Of a DNA stretch of 64,000 bases, positions 24,647 through 34,176 are shown one piece after another. Numbering within the stretch: the first letter of the stretch is position 1; the number at the start of each line of letters is the position of its first letter. The notes beneath the pieces were generated by a model. The model searched no databases, was not told where the DNA came from, and was given only the letters and a program-made list of their open reading frames with translations. Source of the DNA: Bacteroidia bacterium (GTDB lineage: Bacteria; Bacteroidota; Bacteroidia; Bacteroidales; UBA932); assembly GCA_021153285.1 (NCBI GenBank), contig JAGKTT010000003.1, forward strand, positions 22,709-86,708. The letters run 5' to 3'. The translations under genes and the position numbers were made by a program.

Positions 24647-25768
24647 TTAGCGGTAGTCGCCGCTTATGATGATTCTCTCGATTCGACGGGGAACCGATGT
24701 AAGAATCTCATATGGTATGGTTCCGAGAATATCAGCCAGTTCGGTAATTGCAGGTTCTTCACCGAAGATTGTCACAGTATCTCCCACTTTCACATCGACA
24801 CCTGTAACATCAAGCATTGTCATATCCATACATATATTGCCGATGGTCGGTACGCGATGACCATTTACCATAAAACTTCCCTTGCCACAGCTAAGATGTC
24901 TGTCAAGTCCGTCTGCATATCCTACAGGTATGGTAGCTATCACAGTTCCCTCAGATGCAATCTTTCCGTGACGGCCATATCCTATAGTTCCGTCCTCAGG
25001 CTTTAAGGTCTTAATCTGAAGGACCTTGCATTTGAAGGAAGCCACTGTAGCCAGACGAGTTCCTGGCAATGAACTCACTCCATAGATACCGATTCCCAGA
25101 CGTACCATATCGAACTGATACTCGGGAAATCTCTCGATTCCGGCCGAATTAAGTATGTGATAAAGAGGCTTATATCCCAGACTCTCTGTAAGTCTGTCCG
25201 CGTTTGTCTGGAAAAGTCTTATCTGGCTGATGGTGAAGTCATCACAAGAAGGATCATCTGCCGCTGCGAGGTGAGAATATACAGATTTCACCTTGACACT
25301 ACGACACGAGGACAGGAATTCGAGAAGTTCCGGAATCTCATCACTCATAAAGCCAAGCCTGTGCATTCCTGTATCGATCTTTATATGAACGGGGAAGTCT
25401 GTCACTCCCCTCTTTTCCAGGACCTCACAAAGAATCCTGAGTGAACACATATTCGGGATACCGGGCTCGAGACCGTAGTTTACAATCTGCTCAAAAGAGT
25501 CGGTACCTGCAGTCAAGACCATTATCGGTGACTTGATTCCGGCCTGACGCAGTTCTATGCCTTCTACAGGATAAGCTACGGCGAGATAATTTGCTCCAGC
25601 CTGCTCCATAAGAGAAGCGAACTGCACTGCTCCGTGTCCGTAGGCGTTGGCCTTGACAAGAACAAGAAGTCTGGTGGATGCTTCAAGCTTGGATCTGAAA
25701 TATCTATAGTTTTCAAGGCAGCTATCCAGATTGATCTCAAGCCTTGAAAATTCATTACTAATGTACAT
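24647..25768 (-). CDS. alr: Alanine racemase
   Basis: Alanine racemase makes D-alanine for peptidoglycan using pyridoxal phosphate. The 373-residue protein has the cofactor lysine at residue 39 in VKANAYGHG, the TIM-barrel strands with HIKIDTGMHRLGF, and the C-terminal beta-domain with the second active-site tyrosine region TIGYGRHGK and the IGNICMDMTMLDVT substrate segment. Length is normal. No fused MurF-like domain is present, unlike the bifunctional MurF-Alr proteins of many Bacteroidota. It appears to be the first gene of a two-gene unit with the tyrosine phosphatase. Confidence 0.95.
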   Translation of the reverse strand: MYISNEFSRLEINLDSCLENYRYFRSKLEASTRLLVLVKANAYGHGAVQFASLMEQAGANYLAVAYPVEGIELRQAGIKSPIMVLTAGTDSFEQIVNYGLEPGIPNMCSLRILCEVLEKRGVTDFPVHIKIDTGMHRLGFMSDEIPELLEFLSSCRSVKVKSVYSHLAAADDPSCDDFTISQIRLFQTNADRLTESLGYKPLYHILNSAGIERFPEYQFDMVRLGIGIYGVSSLPGTRLATVASFKCKVLQIKTLKPEDGTIGYGRHGKIASEGTVIATIPVGYADGLDRHLSCGKGSFMVNGHRVPTIGNICMDMTMLDVTGVDVKVGDTVTIFGEEPAITELADILGTIPYEILTSVPRRIERIIISGDYR

Positions 25769-25830
25769 TGCTAAATTCCGTCAATATTTGAACAGCAAAA
25801 TTACTAAATATTCTGACAAAATATGTCATT

Positions 25831-25862
25831 TTTGTAGCAGGCTTGTTATTTGCATATATTTG
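25831..25862 (+). promoter_or_regulatory. Bacteroidota-type promoter of the YugP-like gene
   Basis: TTTG at 25831-25834 and TATATTTG at 25855-25862 are separated by exactly 20 bases, a full match to both elements. The start codon lies 84 bases further on. Confidence 0.75.
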
Positions 25863-25946
25863 CCGCCGGCAAACAAACCGTCAGTTGCCTCTGAAAGCAA
25901 GACAAAATGTCAGTACCAACGAAAAAACAATTAAACTTATAGAATT

Positions 25947-26618
25947 ATGAACATCTGGATCATTATGATCATCATTATGGCTCTGAGTCTCGTCATTCAG
26001 CAGACATTGCAGAGTCGTTTCAACAAGTATTCGAAAGTAGGTCTCCCCAGCGGAATGTCTGGAGCTGAGGTAGCACAGAAAATGCTCCGCGACCACGGAA
26101 TATATGACGTCAAGGTTGTTCCGGCAAGCGGTATGCTTACAGACCATTTCAACCCTCAGACCAAGACAGTAGCTTTGAGTGAAGGTGTCTATGCCAGCAG
26201 AAGCGTTGCCGCAGCCGCCGTAGCTGCCCACGAATGCGGACACGCAGTGCAGCACGCCTACGGATACGCGCCTCTGAGAATGCGTTCGGCTCTTGTACCG
26301 GTAGTCAGCTTCGCATCCAATATCGTACAATGGATACTTCTGGCGGGAGTACTGATGATCAATATTTTTCCTGGACTTATATGGATCGGTATCATCCTTT
26401 TTGCATCCAGCACCCTTTTCAGTTTCATTACTCTCCCTGTAGAGATCAATGCCAGTACCAGGGCAATCTCCTGGCTCACTCAGTCCGGAATCACCGACGG
26501 TCAGACCCGTCCGATGGCAATCGACGCGCTCAAATGGGCCGCATACACCTATGTAGTGGCAGCCCTCGGTTCGCTTGCGACCCTTTTCTACTATATCGGA
26601 ATAGCCCGCAGAGACTGA
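25947..26618 (+). CDS. YugP-family zinc metallopeptidase, membrane protein
   Basis: The 223-residue protein belongs to the neutral zinc metallopeptidase family of Bacillus YugP. An N-terminal helix anchors it, the HECGH zinc-binding motif stands near residue 94 in VAAHECGHAVQH, and two or three further helices follow in the C-terminal half. The expected third zinc ligand is probably in the segment LPVEINASTRA. Substrate and role are unknown; it is presumed an inner-membrane protease. It has a strong promoter and a bidirectional terminator after it. Confidence 0.9.
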   Translation: MNIWIIMIIIMALSLVIQQTLQSRFNKYSKVGLPSGMSGAEVAQKMLRDHGIYDVKVVPASGMLTDHFNPQTKTVALSEGVYASRSVAAAAVAAHECGHAVQHAYGYAPLRMRSALVPVVSFASNIVQWILLAGVLMINIFPGLIWIGIILFASSTLFSFITLPVEINASTRAISWLTQSGITDGQTRPMAIDALKWAAYTYVVAALGSLATLFYYIGIARRD

Positions 26619-26650
26619 TAATAAGCTACAGCCAAAGACAACTGATCAAA

Positions 26651-26680
26651 AAAAGCCAGCGGTATATATCGCTGGCTTTT
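26651..26680. terminator. Bidirectional rho-independent terminator
   Basis: AAAAGCCAGCG at 26651-26661 pairs with 26670-26680, giving A-run, stem and T-run in both directions. It lies between the convergent YugP and DUF4886 genes. Confidence 0.88.
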
Positions 26681-26701
26681 AATATATTTATCCGTACAAG
26701 A

Positions 26702-27538
26702 TTATTTTATTCTGCTGATCTTCGACGGCTTTCTTACAGCCTTTCTTGCAGCCTTCTGCGCAGCCTTGCACTGCTGTGGAGTCATTCCCTCTGGACAATA
26801 TGTATTGCCTACAGGATTCTTGCCAAGCACAGCCTGAAGCCAGGTGCAGGAAGCAACATACCTTCCTACCGGACGACTCAGATGATATCCGTCTCGCGTC
26901 AGGTCATCCCCCAGAATCGATGTTCTGGCATTCTGTATAGCCGTTCCGGACGGAATCAGAATCTTTATGTCCTTGATTTGAGGGATTACTTCATTTACTG
27001 TCGAAATAATTGCATTATACATCTGCATCTGATCCTTGCCATACCTATGATATTCCGGATGAGTGGAATTCTTCGAATATGCCCAGGTCTGATGAAACAT
27101 AAACACTGCATCCTCAGGAACACGGGCTTTCACATATTCCACGAGTTCTGGAAGCAATGCATAGCTCTCCGGTATTCCGGAAAACGCACTACCCTGCTGG
27201 AATGATACATAGTCCCAATCCTCATCTGCAAGGCCTCGCGCCATCGTATATCCATATTCAATGGTTCTCACCCCTTCTGCATCGATCTTTCTGAATTCGT
27301 AGTCAGCTACATCTCCACGGAGATATTTCACGTGTCTTTCAATTGAACATCCGGCTTTATAAATATTGCCGATAACGATTGTCAGTCCCTCTGCCTTAGC
27401 CAGTCCGTGCAGGTGTTCTTCGATAGCATCATCCGAAAAACTGTTACCGATGGCAAGTACCTTCAAAGTGTCATTTTGAGCAAAACTGCATACTGAAGCA
27501 GCCAGAACTGCCATCAAAACAAATAAAAATCTTTTCAT
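26702..27538 (-). CDS. DUF4886 (SGNH-hydrolase-like) exported protein
   Basis: After a signal peptide (to about residue 21) the 278-residue protein shows VLAIGNSFSDDAIEEHLHGL, the GNSFS block being the start of the DUF4886 family, related to SGNH esterases. The serine in GNSFS would be the nucleophile; a later DGYHLSRPVGRYV segment supplies the expected Asp-x-x-His pair. Family members in Bacteroidales often lie near polysaccharide-degrading genes and may remove acyl groups from glycans, but the substrate is not known. A basic lysine/arginine-rich tail of about 25 residues ends the protein. It follows the membrane M28 peptidase by 11 bases. Confidence 0.85.
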   Translation of the reverse strand: MKRFLFVLMAVLAASVCSFAQNDTLKVLAIGNSFSDDAIEEHLHGLAKAEGLTIVIGNIYKAGCSIERHVKYLRGDVADYEFRKIDAEGVRTIEYGYTMARGLADEDWDYVSFQQGSAFSGIPESYALLPELVEYVKARVPEDAVFMFHQTWAYSKNSTHPEYHRYGKDQMQMYNAIISTVNEVIPQIKDIKILIPSGTAIQNARTSILGDDLTRDGYHLSRPVGRYVASCTWLQAVLGKNPVGNTYCPEGMTPQQCKAAQKAARKAVRKPSKISRIK

Positions 27539-27549
27539 ATTGTCTTTTA

Positions 27550-29268
27550 TTATTTCTTATAAGCTGACAAATACATATCCGCCATCGGAACAAGCACCAT
27601 AAAATCGAAGAATGCCAGCATTGCTACCGCACCGAAAGCTCCGATAGTGAGCGCCATTGCCAGAGCGTACAGGAATGAGAAGGCGTGCAGAAGAATCAAC
27701 GCAATCGCAGCAAGCAGCCATATCTTCAACGAAGTGAGGCGATACAGAATCAATGCAATTGTACCGAACGCGAGCGGTATGAAGAACATTAGATTCTCTC
27801 CAAGGGTGAATAAAAGAACCGCACTCAGAATGAACATAAGCGCCAATGTACCATAAAGTTTATTTCCGGCATATCGTGCAGCTGCATTTGCGGCAGCACT
27901 TGCTCTCATTGAAGCTGATGTTTTACGGACAGCAGCAGATCTTCCACGAAGATACAGAAGCACAATGCACGCAGCCATCAATACTGTCGATACAATCATT
28001 GCAATATTGTCAAAAGTAACACCGTGCATCACACCGAAGAGCTTGAACTTTGCTCCGCAGATGAGAGCGCATAAATAAGCAATCAGTTCACCAAGAACAA
28101 GCATAGCGACTCCGATTCCAAGTACGGCAAGGGAAGACTTGAACACCTTTGATGCATTTAGTCTTCCGCGTACTCCTTCGAGGGCAAAGGCCAGAAGGAA
28201 AAGGAGGAAGACTACGATATTCACCACCTTGTACACAACCTTGCTGAAATTGAAGAGTCCAAGTACAGGAATTGTGAAATTCACAGTATCATCCTCAGCC
28301 TTGAAGTAATCTCTGTCGGCATAGATCTCGTTTGTAAGATACTCTTTGGCAACAGGTACGATCTGAGCTCCGTAATGCTGGATGGATCTGGCGCTGATGT
28401 TACTGAAATTGTCCAGATCGGTATGATAATGGTTCACATCCACAATAGTGGAGAAATTCATTCCTGGCACTTCATCCTTCACGATGGTGAAATCAGTAAA
28501 GTTAGGCATAAAGTTATACACCACGGTTGTCAGTGAATATGTAAACGGATACTTTGCAGCCTTGGCATAAAGATCCATAACCTTCTCATTACCAGGGCAG
28601 GTCTCGAAAAGCAGAGCCGGTCCCCAAGGTCCTCGCGCCTCGACATTGATCATAAAGCCTACATTGTCGAAAATCTGTCTGTCGTTGGCCCAGGCTGCCT
28701 TCATACCCATCATACCGACCTCCTCTGCATCAGTGAAGAGCACCTTGATACCCTGCTTCCAGTCCTGACGATACTTCAGGGCCTGACTTACTGTTTCGAG
28801 AATGGTACTTACTCCATAGCCATCGTCAGCAGCGCCATATGACCATACGGTATCCTTCGGCATCGGCTGGGAATACCTGGAATCATAATGAGCTACCATA
28901 AGAAGATAGGACGGATCTTCTGACTGGGTAAGCGGAGAAAATTCCGCAAGAATATTGACAGCATCAAATGTATATACAACGTGTTTGTTCTCAGGTCCGA
29001 CTAGAGAATCATATTTATAAAGACTCACAGTATCGGCACCGAGCTGTTCAAGTCTCTGAATCAGATACTCACGTACTGCCGCTCTTTCCTGAGGATGAGC
29101 CACCGAATGGTGTTCCTTTGACATCACTTCAATATCCTTGACTGCTCTGGATGCTGAAAATCCTTCTGCATCAACAGGTTCTGCACCAGGGCGTGTCCAC
29201 AGGCCATAAGCCAGAAAACCTGCGATGATGACAGTGACAGCAAGAATCAATGGTCTGAATTTATTCAT
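27550..29268 (-). CDS. M28-family metallopeptidase with C-terminal membrane domain
   Basis: The 572-residue protein begins with a membrane helix (about residues 7-25), has an M28 aminopeptidase domain outside the cytoplasm and then some eight hydrophobic segments from about residue 340. The zinc ligands of an active M28 peptidase are all visible: His in VAHYDS, the bridging Asp in GAADDGYG, the Glu pair in FTDAEEVGMMG, and later ligands in NVEARG and DVNHYHTDLD. This is the architecture of membrane M28 peptidases related to the Fxna/ERMP1 type. It contrasts with the second M28-like protein of the window at 37035-38408, in which several of these positions are lost. Confidence 0.9.
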   Translation of the reverse strand: MNKFRPLILAVTVIIAGFLAYGLWTRPGAEPVDAEGFSASRAVKDIEVMSKEHHSVAHPQERAAVREYLIQRLEQLGADTVSLYKYDSLVGPENKHVVYTFDAVNILAEFSPLTQSEDPSYLLMVAHYDSRYSQPMPKDTVWSYGAADDGYGVSTILETVSQALKYRQDWKQGIKVLFTDAEEVGMMGMKAAWANDRQIFDNVGFMINVEARGPWGPALLFETCPGNEKVMDLYAKAAKYPFTYSLTTVVYNFMPNFTDFTIVKDEVPGMNFSTIVDVNHYHTDLDNFSNISARSIQHYGAQIVPVAKEYLTNEIYADRDYFKAEDDTVNFTIPVLGLFNFSKVVYKVVNIVVFLLFLLAFALEGVRGRLNASKVFKSSLAVLGIGVAMLVLGELIAYLCALICGAKFKLFGVMHGVTFDNIAMIVSTVLMAACIVLLYLRGRSAAVRKTSASMRASAAANAAARYAGNKLYGTLALMFILSAVLLFTLGENLMFFIPLAFGTIALILYRLTSLKIWLLAAIALILLHAFSFLYALAMALTIGAFGAVAMLAFFDFMVLVPMADMYLSAYKK

Positions 29269-29330
29269 TTCTTTAGGTATTAGTATTTTACACTCTATAA
29301 AAGATTTCTTCCATTTCAGCTTTACTCAAA

Positions 29331-31010
29331 TTACTCAGCCATCAGCTTCTTGTACTTGAATCGCTTAGGTTCTTCATTGCCGAGACGGCGTTTCTTGTTC
29401 TCCTCGTACTCCGAGTATGTTCCTTCAAAGAAGTAAACCTGCGAATCGCCCTCAAATGCAAGTATATGAGTAGCGATTCGATCCAGGAACCAACGATCGT
29501 GTGAAATCACCACAGCACATCCGGCAAAGTTCTCAAGACCTTCCTCGAGAGCACGGATAGTGTTCACATCCACATCATTGGTAGGCTCGTCAAGAAGGAG
29601 CACGTTACCCTCGTCCTTGAGAGTCAGAGCCAGATGGAGACGATTTCTTTCACCACCTGAAAGTATGCCGCAAAGTTTCTCCTGATCAGCACCTGAGAAA
29701 TTGAAACGAGAAACATATGCTCTCGCATTGACCTCTCTCTTACCAAGTCTGACAAACTCTGAATTTTCTGCTATTGTCTCATATACAGTCTTTTCCGGAT
29801 CGATACTCTTGTGCTGCTGATCCACATATGCGATCTTGACTGTCTCTCCGAGAGTGATCTCTCCTGAATCGGGAGTATCGAGTCCCATAATAAGACGGAA
29901 TAGAGTGGTCTTACCGGCACCGTTAGGACCTATCACTCCTACGATACCTGCCGGAGGAAGCACGAAATTGAGATTCTCATAAAGAAGTTTGTCGCCATAT
30001 CCCTTGGAAACGTTCTTGAACTCGATGACCTTGTTACCGAGTCGCGGTCCGTTAGGAATGAAGATCTCGAGATTTGCCTCTTTCTCACGTCCGTCATCGG
30101 CTGCAAGCTTCTCATAAGCTCCCAGACGGGCCTTAGACTTGGCGTGACGGGCCTTAGGAGCCATTCTCACCCACTCAAGCTCGCGCTCCAGAGCCTTGCG
30201 ACGCTTACTCTCCTGCTTTTCCTCCTGAGCCAGACGGGTGCTCTTCTGATCAAGCCAAGAAGAATAATTTCCCTTCCAAGGAATACCCTCTCCTCGGTCA
30301 AGCTCAAGTATCCATCCTGCTACGTTATCAAGGAAATAACGGTCGTGGGTCACGGCGATGACCGTACCCTTGTACTGCTGAAGATGAGCCTCAAGCCACT
30401 GGATACTCTCTGTATCAAGGTGGTTGGTAGGCTCGTCAAGCAGAAGAACGTCAGGCTGGCGAAGAAGGAGACGGCAAAGTGCCACACGACGACGCTCACC
30501 ACCACTGAGATTTGCGACCAAGGCATCTGAAGGAGGACACTGAAGGGCATCCATAGCTCTCTCCAGCTTTGAATCGATTTCCCATCCTCCGCAGTTCTCG
30601 ATTTTCTCTGTAAGCTCGCCTTGACGCTCTATAAGAGCGGCCATCTCTTCATCAGACATAGGCTCGCAGAACTTCAGATTCACCTCTTCATATTCCTTAA
30701 GGATGTCCATAACCTCCTGGACTCCTTCCTGAACCACTTCTATAACTGTCTTGTTCGGATCCATCTGCGGTTCCTGCTCCAGATATCCGACTGAATATCC
30801 CGGTGCCCAGACGACTTCTCCCTGGTATCCTTTCTCGATACCTGCAATGATCTTCATCAAGGTAGACTTTCCTGATCCGTTCAGACCGACGATACCGATC
30901 TTGGCTCCATAAAAGAAAGACAGATAGATGTCCTTGAGGATCACCCTATTGTTATGAGGAAGGATCTTACCTACCCCGTTCATTGAAAAAATAATCTTCT
31001 CGTCTGCCAT
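29331..31010 (-). CDS. ettA: Energy-dependent translational throttle protein EttA (ABC-F)
   Basis: The 559-residue soluble protein has two ABC ATPase domains without membrane segments, the ABC-F layout. Walker A motifs are GLNGSGKST and GPNGAGKTT, signature motifs LSGGERRRVALCR and LSGGERNRLHLA, and the inter-domain arm is rich in arginine and lysine. EttA binds the ribosomal E site and gates entry into elongation according to ATP/ADP ratio. Length and arm fit EttA rather than the antibiotic-resistance branches. It has its own promoter (31035-31066 on the minus strand). Confidence 0.94.
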   Translation of the reverse strand: MADEKIIFSMNGVGKILPHNNRVILKDIYLSFFYGAKIGIVGLNGSGKSTLMKIIAGIEKGYQGEVVWAPGYSVGYLEQEPQMDPNKTVIEVVQEGVQEVMDILKEYEEVNLKFCEPMSDEEMAALIERQGELTEKIENCGGWEIDSKLERAMDALQCPPSDALVANLSGGERRRVALCRLLLRQPDVLLLDEPTNHLDTESIQWLEAHLQQYKGTVIAVTHDRYFLDNVAGWILELDRGEGIPWKGNYSSWLDQKSTRLAQEEKQESKRRKALERELEWVRMAPKARHAKSKARLGAYEKLAADDGREKEANLEIFIPNGPRLGNKVIEFKNVSKGYGDKLLYENLNFVLPPAGIVGVIGPNGAGKTTLFRLIMGLDTPDSGEITLGETVKIAYVDQQHKSIDPEKTVYETIAENSEFVRLGKREVNARAYVSRFNFSGADQEKLCGILSGGERNRLHLALTLKDEGNVLLLDEPTNDVDVNTIRALEEGLENFAGCAVVISHDRWFLDRIATHILAFEGDSQVYFFEGTYSEYEENKKRRLGNEEPKRFKYKKLMAE

Positions 31011-31034
31011 AACTAACTATAATTTAATTTTTTG

Positions 31035-31066
31035 CAAAGATAACTTTCAGAAGCCTAATCCACAAC
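31035..31066 (-). promoter_or_regulatory. Probable promoter of ettA
   Basis: Read on the minus strand, GTTG (31063-31066), a 20-base spacer and TATCTTTG (31035-31042) match the Bacteroidota promoter, with one deviation in the -33 element. It starts 24 bases before the gene and lies in the gap after the AraC-type regulator gene. Confidence 0.6.
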
Positions 31067-32164
31067 TTATTTTTTCATCTTGATTTTCCTGTTCCTCTCC
31101 TTTCTGCACCATTCACCCGGAGTTTCTCCCATAAAAAGCCGGAAAGCCATATTATAAGAGACATCAGAGTTGAAACCGCTTCCCCCAGCCAGCTCGTGTA
31201 TCTTCAGATCGTGATTATTACGGAACATTTCCATAGAATGAGCCACACGATAATAATTCACAAACTGACAGAAATTCCTCCCTGTGAACTGACTTATCGC
31301 TCTGGATATATATAATTTATTTGAATACAAGACTTTAGACAGGTCGTTTATAGTCAGTTCATTATCCAGAAAAGGTTTTTCCGCTTCAAAATACGCAACG
31401 ACACGTTCGTAGATATCCTGATATATATCCTCGATACCGGAGGGATCGACAGCCGTCTCTACCTTCGTAACCTTCATAGACTCCAGAATCCTGCGTTCCT
31501 GCACTCTCCAGAAAAGAAACAGGATATCATCTGCGTGTCTGATTCCCAATGCCGCCAGCATCAGACCGGTCAGAAACGGGAAAAGCAGAAGAAGGTTCTG
31601 CATCCTGTCAGGAAAGATCATAAGGCCTGCTATGCAGGACAAAGAGAGAATCACATAGATGAGGACATAAACCGCATCCACAGCCAGACTCACATTAGCC
31701 CATATGGTGCCTGTCTTCAGAATCATCCTGACATCGCGCAAACGTCGACTTATGCCGACAAAGAAAAATCCAGGAGGAATGAATACAAGAAGCAGAGACA
31801 TCCAGCGCAACAGACTCTCAGAAGGAGATCTTGTCCAACCTGCAGCCACTGCAATATGAAGACAGAGCGGGACTACATAAGACACAGCAACCGCATACAT
31901 AAGAGGACGGATCCTTCTGTTCTCCCAAAACGACGACTCGAGCACAAGCATAGCCACCAATGCAGGCTGGATCTCCAGCATCAGAACTTCCACCGACCCG
32001 CCTCCTGCAATACAGCCTGCACACAGGGTCAACGCCACTGCTGCCAAAAGAACGGAAGGCATCCTGTCCTTCGGCTCGTCAGGAAGAGAAGAGCCCTTGA
32101 AGAACAGGTAACAGGAGACCGCCAGCAGCAGGAGAGAGATTGCAGAGGTTACGAAAACTATCAT
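31067..32164 (-). CDS. Membrane-anchored AraC-family transcriptional regulator
   Basis: The 365-residue protein has six or seven hydrophobic segments in its first 220 residues and an AraC-type DNA-binding domain at the C-terminus: a first helix-turn-helix at NDLSKVLYSNKLYISRAISQ and a second at IHELAGGSGFNSDVSYNMAF, ending in FRLFMGETPGEWCRKER. Such membrane-bound AraC regulators occur widely in Bacteroidota; signal and targets are not known. The gene has a terminator hairpin just upstream (that of the yitT pair) and is followed on the same strand by ettA. Confidence 0.88.
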   Translation of the reverse strand: MIVFVTSAISLLLLAVSCYLFFKGSSLPDEPKDRMPSVLLAAVALTLCAGCIAGGGSVEVLMLEIQPALVAMLVLESSFWENRRIRPLMYAVAVSYVVPLCLHIAVAAGWTRSPSESLLRWMSLLLVFIPPGFFFVGISRRLRDVRMILKTGTIWANVSLAVDAVYVLIYVILSLSCIAGLMIFPDRMQNLLLLFPFLTGLMLAALGIRHADDILFLFWRVQERRILESMKVTKVETAVDPSGIEDIYQDIYERVVAYFEAEKPFLDNELTINDLSKVLYSNKLYISRAISQFTGRNFCQFVNYYRVAHSMEMFRNNHDLKIHELAGGSGFNSDVSYNMAFRLFMGETPGEWCRKERNRKIKMKK

Positions 32165-32204
32165 AAATGTGTCATTTTAACGATCCGTTTGATCAGGCAA
32201 AAAT

Positions 32205-32244
32205 AAACAATGTCGCCATTCCAGAACACTCTGGAGTGGCGACA
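32205..32244 (-). terminator. Terminator of the YitT gene pair
   Basis: The arms 32211-32224 and 32231-32244 form a 14-base stem with one G-U type mismatch, followed on the minus strand by a T-rich run. It stands about 60 bases after the yitT stop and just before the AraC-type gene. Confidence 0.75.
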
Positions 32245-32305
32245 TACGTCAGATTTTTCTTTTTTTTATGTGTTTTTAACTTTTTTTATGTTCAATTTCG
32301 GATCT

Positions 32306-33247
32306 TTATTTCTTAGTCTTGAGTTTAATCGTATCAAAACCCTGTCCATACACACCCATAACAGAAGAAACAGAGAGAAAAGCATCCGGATCGATGGACT
32401 TTACGTACCTCAGCAAGAGGTTCAGATCAGTCTTTCTTGTCACTACCATAATCACCTGCTTATCCTCTTTCGAGTACCAGCCCTTGGCAGGAAGAACAGT
32501 AACTCCCCTCTTCATATCAAATGCGATCGCATCAGCCATTTCATCCACTTTCTTAGTAAAGATGAAGGCCTGGACAGACTGCTTCGAGCCTGATATATAA
32601 AGGTCAATTGCATATCCGCAGACAGTCACCTGCATAAGACCGTACACTACAATAGCCACTTTTTCCGGATAAGGGAGCAGTGCACCGCTTCTGTCATATG
32701 AAGGCAGGAGAAGAGATGAAAGGATAATCATTATATCGATGATAAGGATAACCCTTCCAGGAGATGCCGGCTTGAACTTGCACCATACAAGAGCGATTAT
32801 ATCAGTTCCTCCTGTACTTCCTCCCTGGGACATCGACAGTCCGATACCGACACCTGCCATAATACCTCCAAGTACTGTACATACTATCTTACTGTCCTGC
32901 GAAAATTCATCCACGAAGTCTACAGGTATGAACTCCTGCGTGACAGCAAGCATTATGGATGTCATAAAAATGGCAAATATCGTCTTGGCTCCGAAACCGG
33001 TACCAAGAATCTTGGTTCCGATGATAAGGAGAATGATATTCAGGACAAAATATGTAATGGAGATCGGGATAGCTCCATTGGTCGCATACTGCAGTATAGC
33101 TGCAAATCCGGTTACACCTCCTCCGATCATACCATTAGGCGTCAGGAACATAGCCCAGCCCAAAGCGTACATTGTAAGACCGAGGGTAATAAGGACATAC
33201 TCCTTAATCAGTGTAGCGACTGAAGGTCTTTGGTTCAATTGACTCAT
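32306..33247 (-). CDS. YitT family membrane protein (second of pair)
   Basis: The 313-residue protein has the YitT layout: five or six hydrophobic segments (DUF161 part, with GMIGGGVTGFAAILQY and GGSTGGTDIIALV) and a soluble C-terminal DUF2179 domain (about residues 225-305, MKRGVTVLPAKGWYSKEDKQ). The DUF2179 domain resembles small ligand-binding domains. The function of YitT proteins is unknown; they are often annotated as putative transporters. It overlaps the preceding yitT gene by four bases (ATGA) and is clearly its paralogue. Confidence 0.88.
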   Translation of the reverse strand: MSQLNQRPSVATLIKEYVLITLGLTMYALGWAMFLTPNGMIGGGVTGFAAILQYATNGAIPISITYFVLNIILLIIGTKILGTGFGAKTIFAIFMTSIMLAVTQEFIPVDFVDEFSQDSKIVCTVLGGIMAGVGIGLSMSQGGSTGGTDIIALVWCKFKPASPGRVILIIDIMIILSSLLLPSYDRSGALLPYPEKVAIVVYGLMQVTVCGYAIDLYISGSKQSVQAFIFTKKVDEMADAIAFDMKRGVTVLPAKGWYSKEDKQVIMVVTRKTDLNLLLRYVKSIDPDAFLSVSSVMGVYGQGFDTIKLKTKK

Positions 33248-34161
33248 TTTATATTCTCCTCTATCTTATTGTTTTTCTTAATCTTAAGACCGGTCTTCAC
33301 TTCCTCGAAACCTTCACCGAACACACTCATTGCAGTAGACACCGATATGAACGCCTTCTTGTCGATCGCCTTGATCTCATTCACGACCTCATTCATCTGA
33401 TATTTCCTGGCAACGATCAGGAGGACCTTGCTCTCTTTCTGCGAATACCAGCCGACCGACTGCAGGGCAGTCACACCACGATGAACATCATTGATGATAT
33501 GGTCAGCGATTTCTTGGTATTTCGATGAAAATACAAGGATCTGCACTGAAGACTTGTTTCCCAGCAGGACGAAATCCACTCCGAATGAGAAACCGAGCAT
33601 CATCACATAGGCATAGATCATATCCACAAGTCCTTTACCAGGCACGAAAAGCAGACAGGAAATTATGACAAGGTCAGTGATCAGGTATACTCTTCCAGGA
33701 GATACAGGCCAATACTTGTTGATCATCATAGCAATGATATCCGTACCTCCTGAACTGCCTCCACGCAGAAGCACGAGACCGAGTCCGACAGATTCCATCG
33801 CCGCACCCACCAATGCTACGAGCAGCTTTTCCTCCATCATAACGTGCAGATTCGGAAACATCGGAAGCACCTCAAAAAGCACTGAGGTCAGAGCTATGAC
33901 ATATATCGTCTTGATACCGAATCCTTTGCCTAACGTAATGAATCCCAGCAGAAGAAGTCCGATATTGACGATCGGGTATGTCCAGCCGATTGGAACGGCA
34001 CCTCCTGTAGCATACTGGATGATGGTACACAATCCGGTGAGTCCTCCACTTGCCAGTCCGTTCGGAATGACAAATGAGGTCCAGGCCATACAGAAGATCA
34101 CCGAACCGACAGTCATAAGGAAATAATCCCAGAGTACAGCCAGAATCTTGTTTTGTTTCAT
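33244..34161 (-). CDS. YitT family membrane protein (first of pair)
   Basis: The 305-residue paralogue of the next gene shares all landmarks: an N-terminal helix, GLASGGLTGLCTIIQYATGG, GGSSGGTDIIAMMINKYWP, and a C-terminal DUF2179 domain with VHRGVTALQSVGWYSQKESK. A positively charged tail (about 15 residues) ends the protein. Two adjacent overlapping copies suggest a tandem duplication followed by divergence, perhaps forming a hetero-oligomer. The gene starts 15 bases after leuS, so the pair may be transcribed from the leuS promoter. Confidence 0.88.
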   Translation of the reverse strand: MKQNKILAVLWDYFLMTVGSVIFCMAWTSFVIPNGLASGGLTGLCTIIQYATGGAVPIGWTYPIVNIGLLLLGFITLGKGFGIKTIYVIALTSVLFEVLPMFPNLHVMMEEKLLVALVGAAMESVGLGLVLLRGGSSGGTDIIAMMINKYWPVSPGRVYLITDLVIISCLLFVPGKGLVDMIYAYVMMLGFSFGVDFVLLGNKSSVQILVFSSKYQEIADHIINDVHRGVTALQSVGWYSQKESKVLLIVARKYQMNEVVNEIKAIDKKAFISVSTAMSVFGEGFEEVKTGLKIKKNNKIEENIK

Positions 34162-34176
34162 AGGTCTAAAAAGAAA

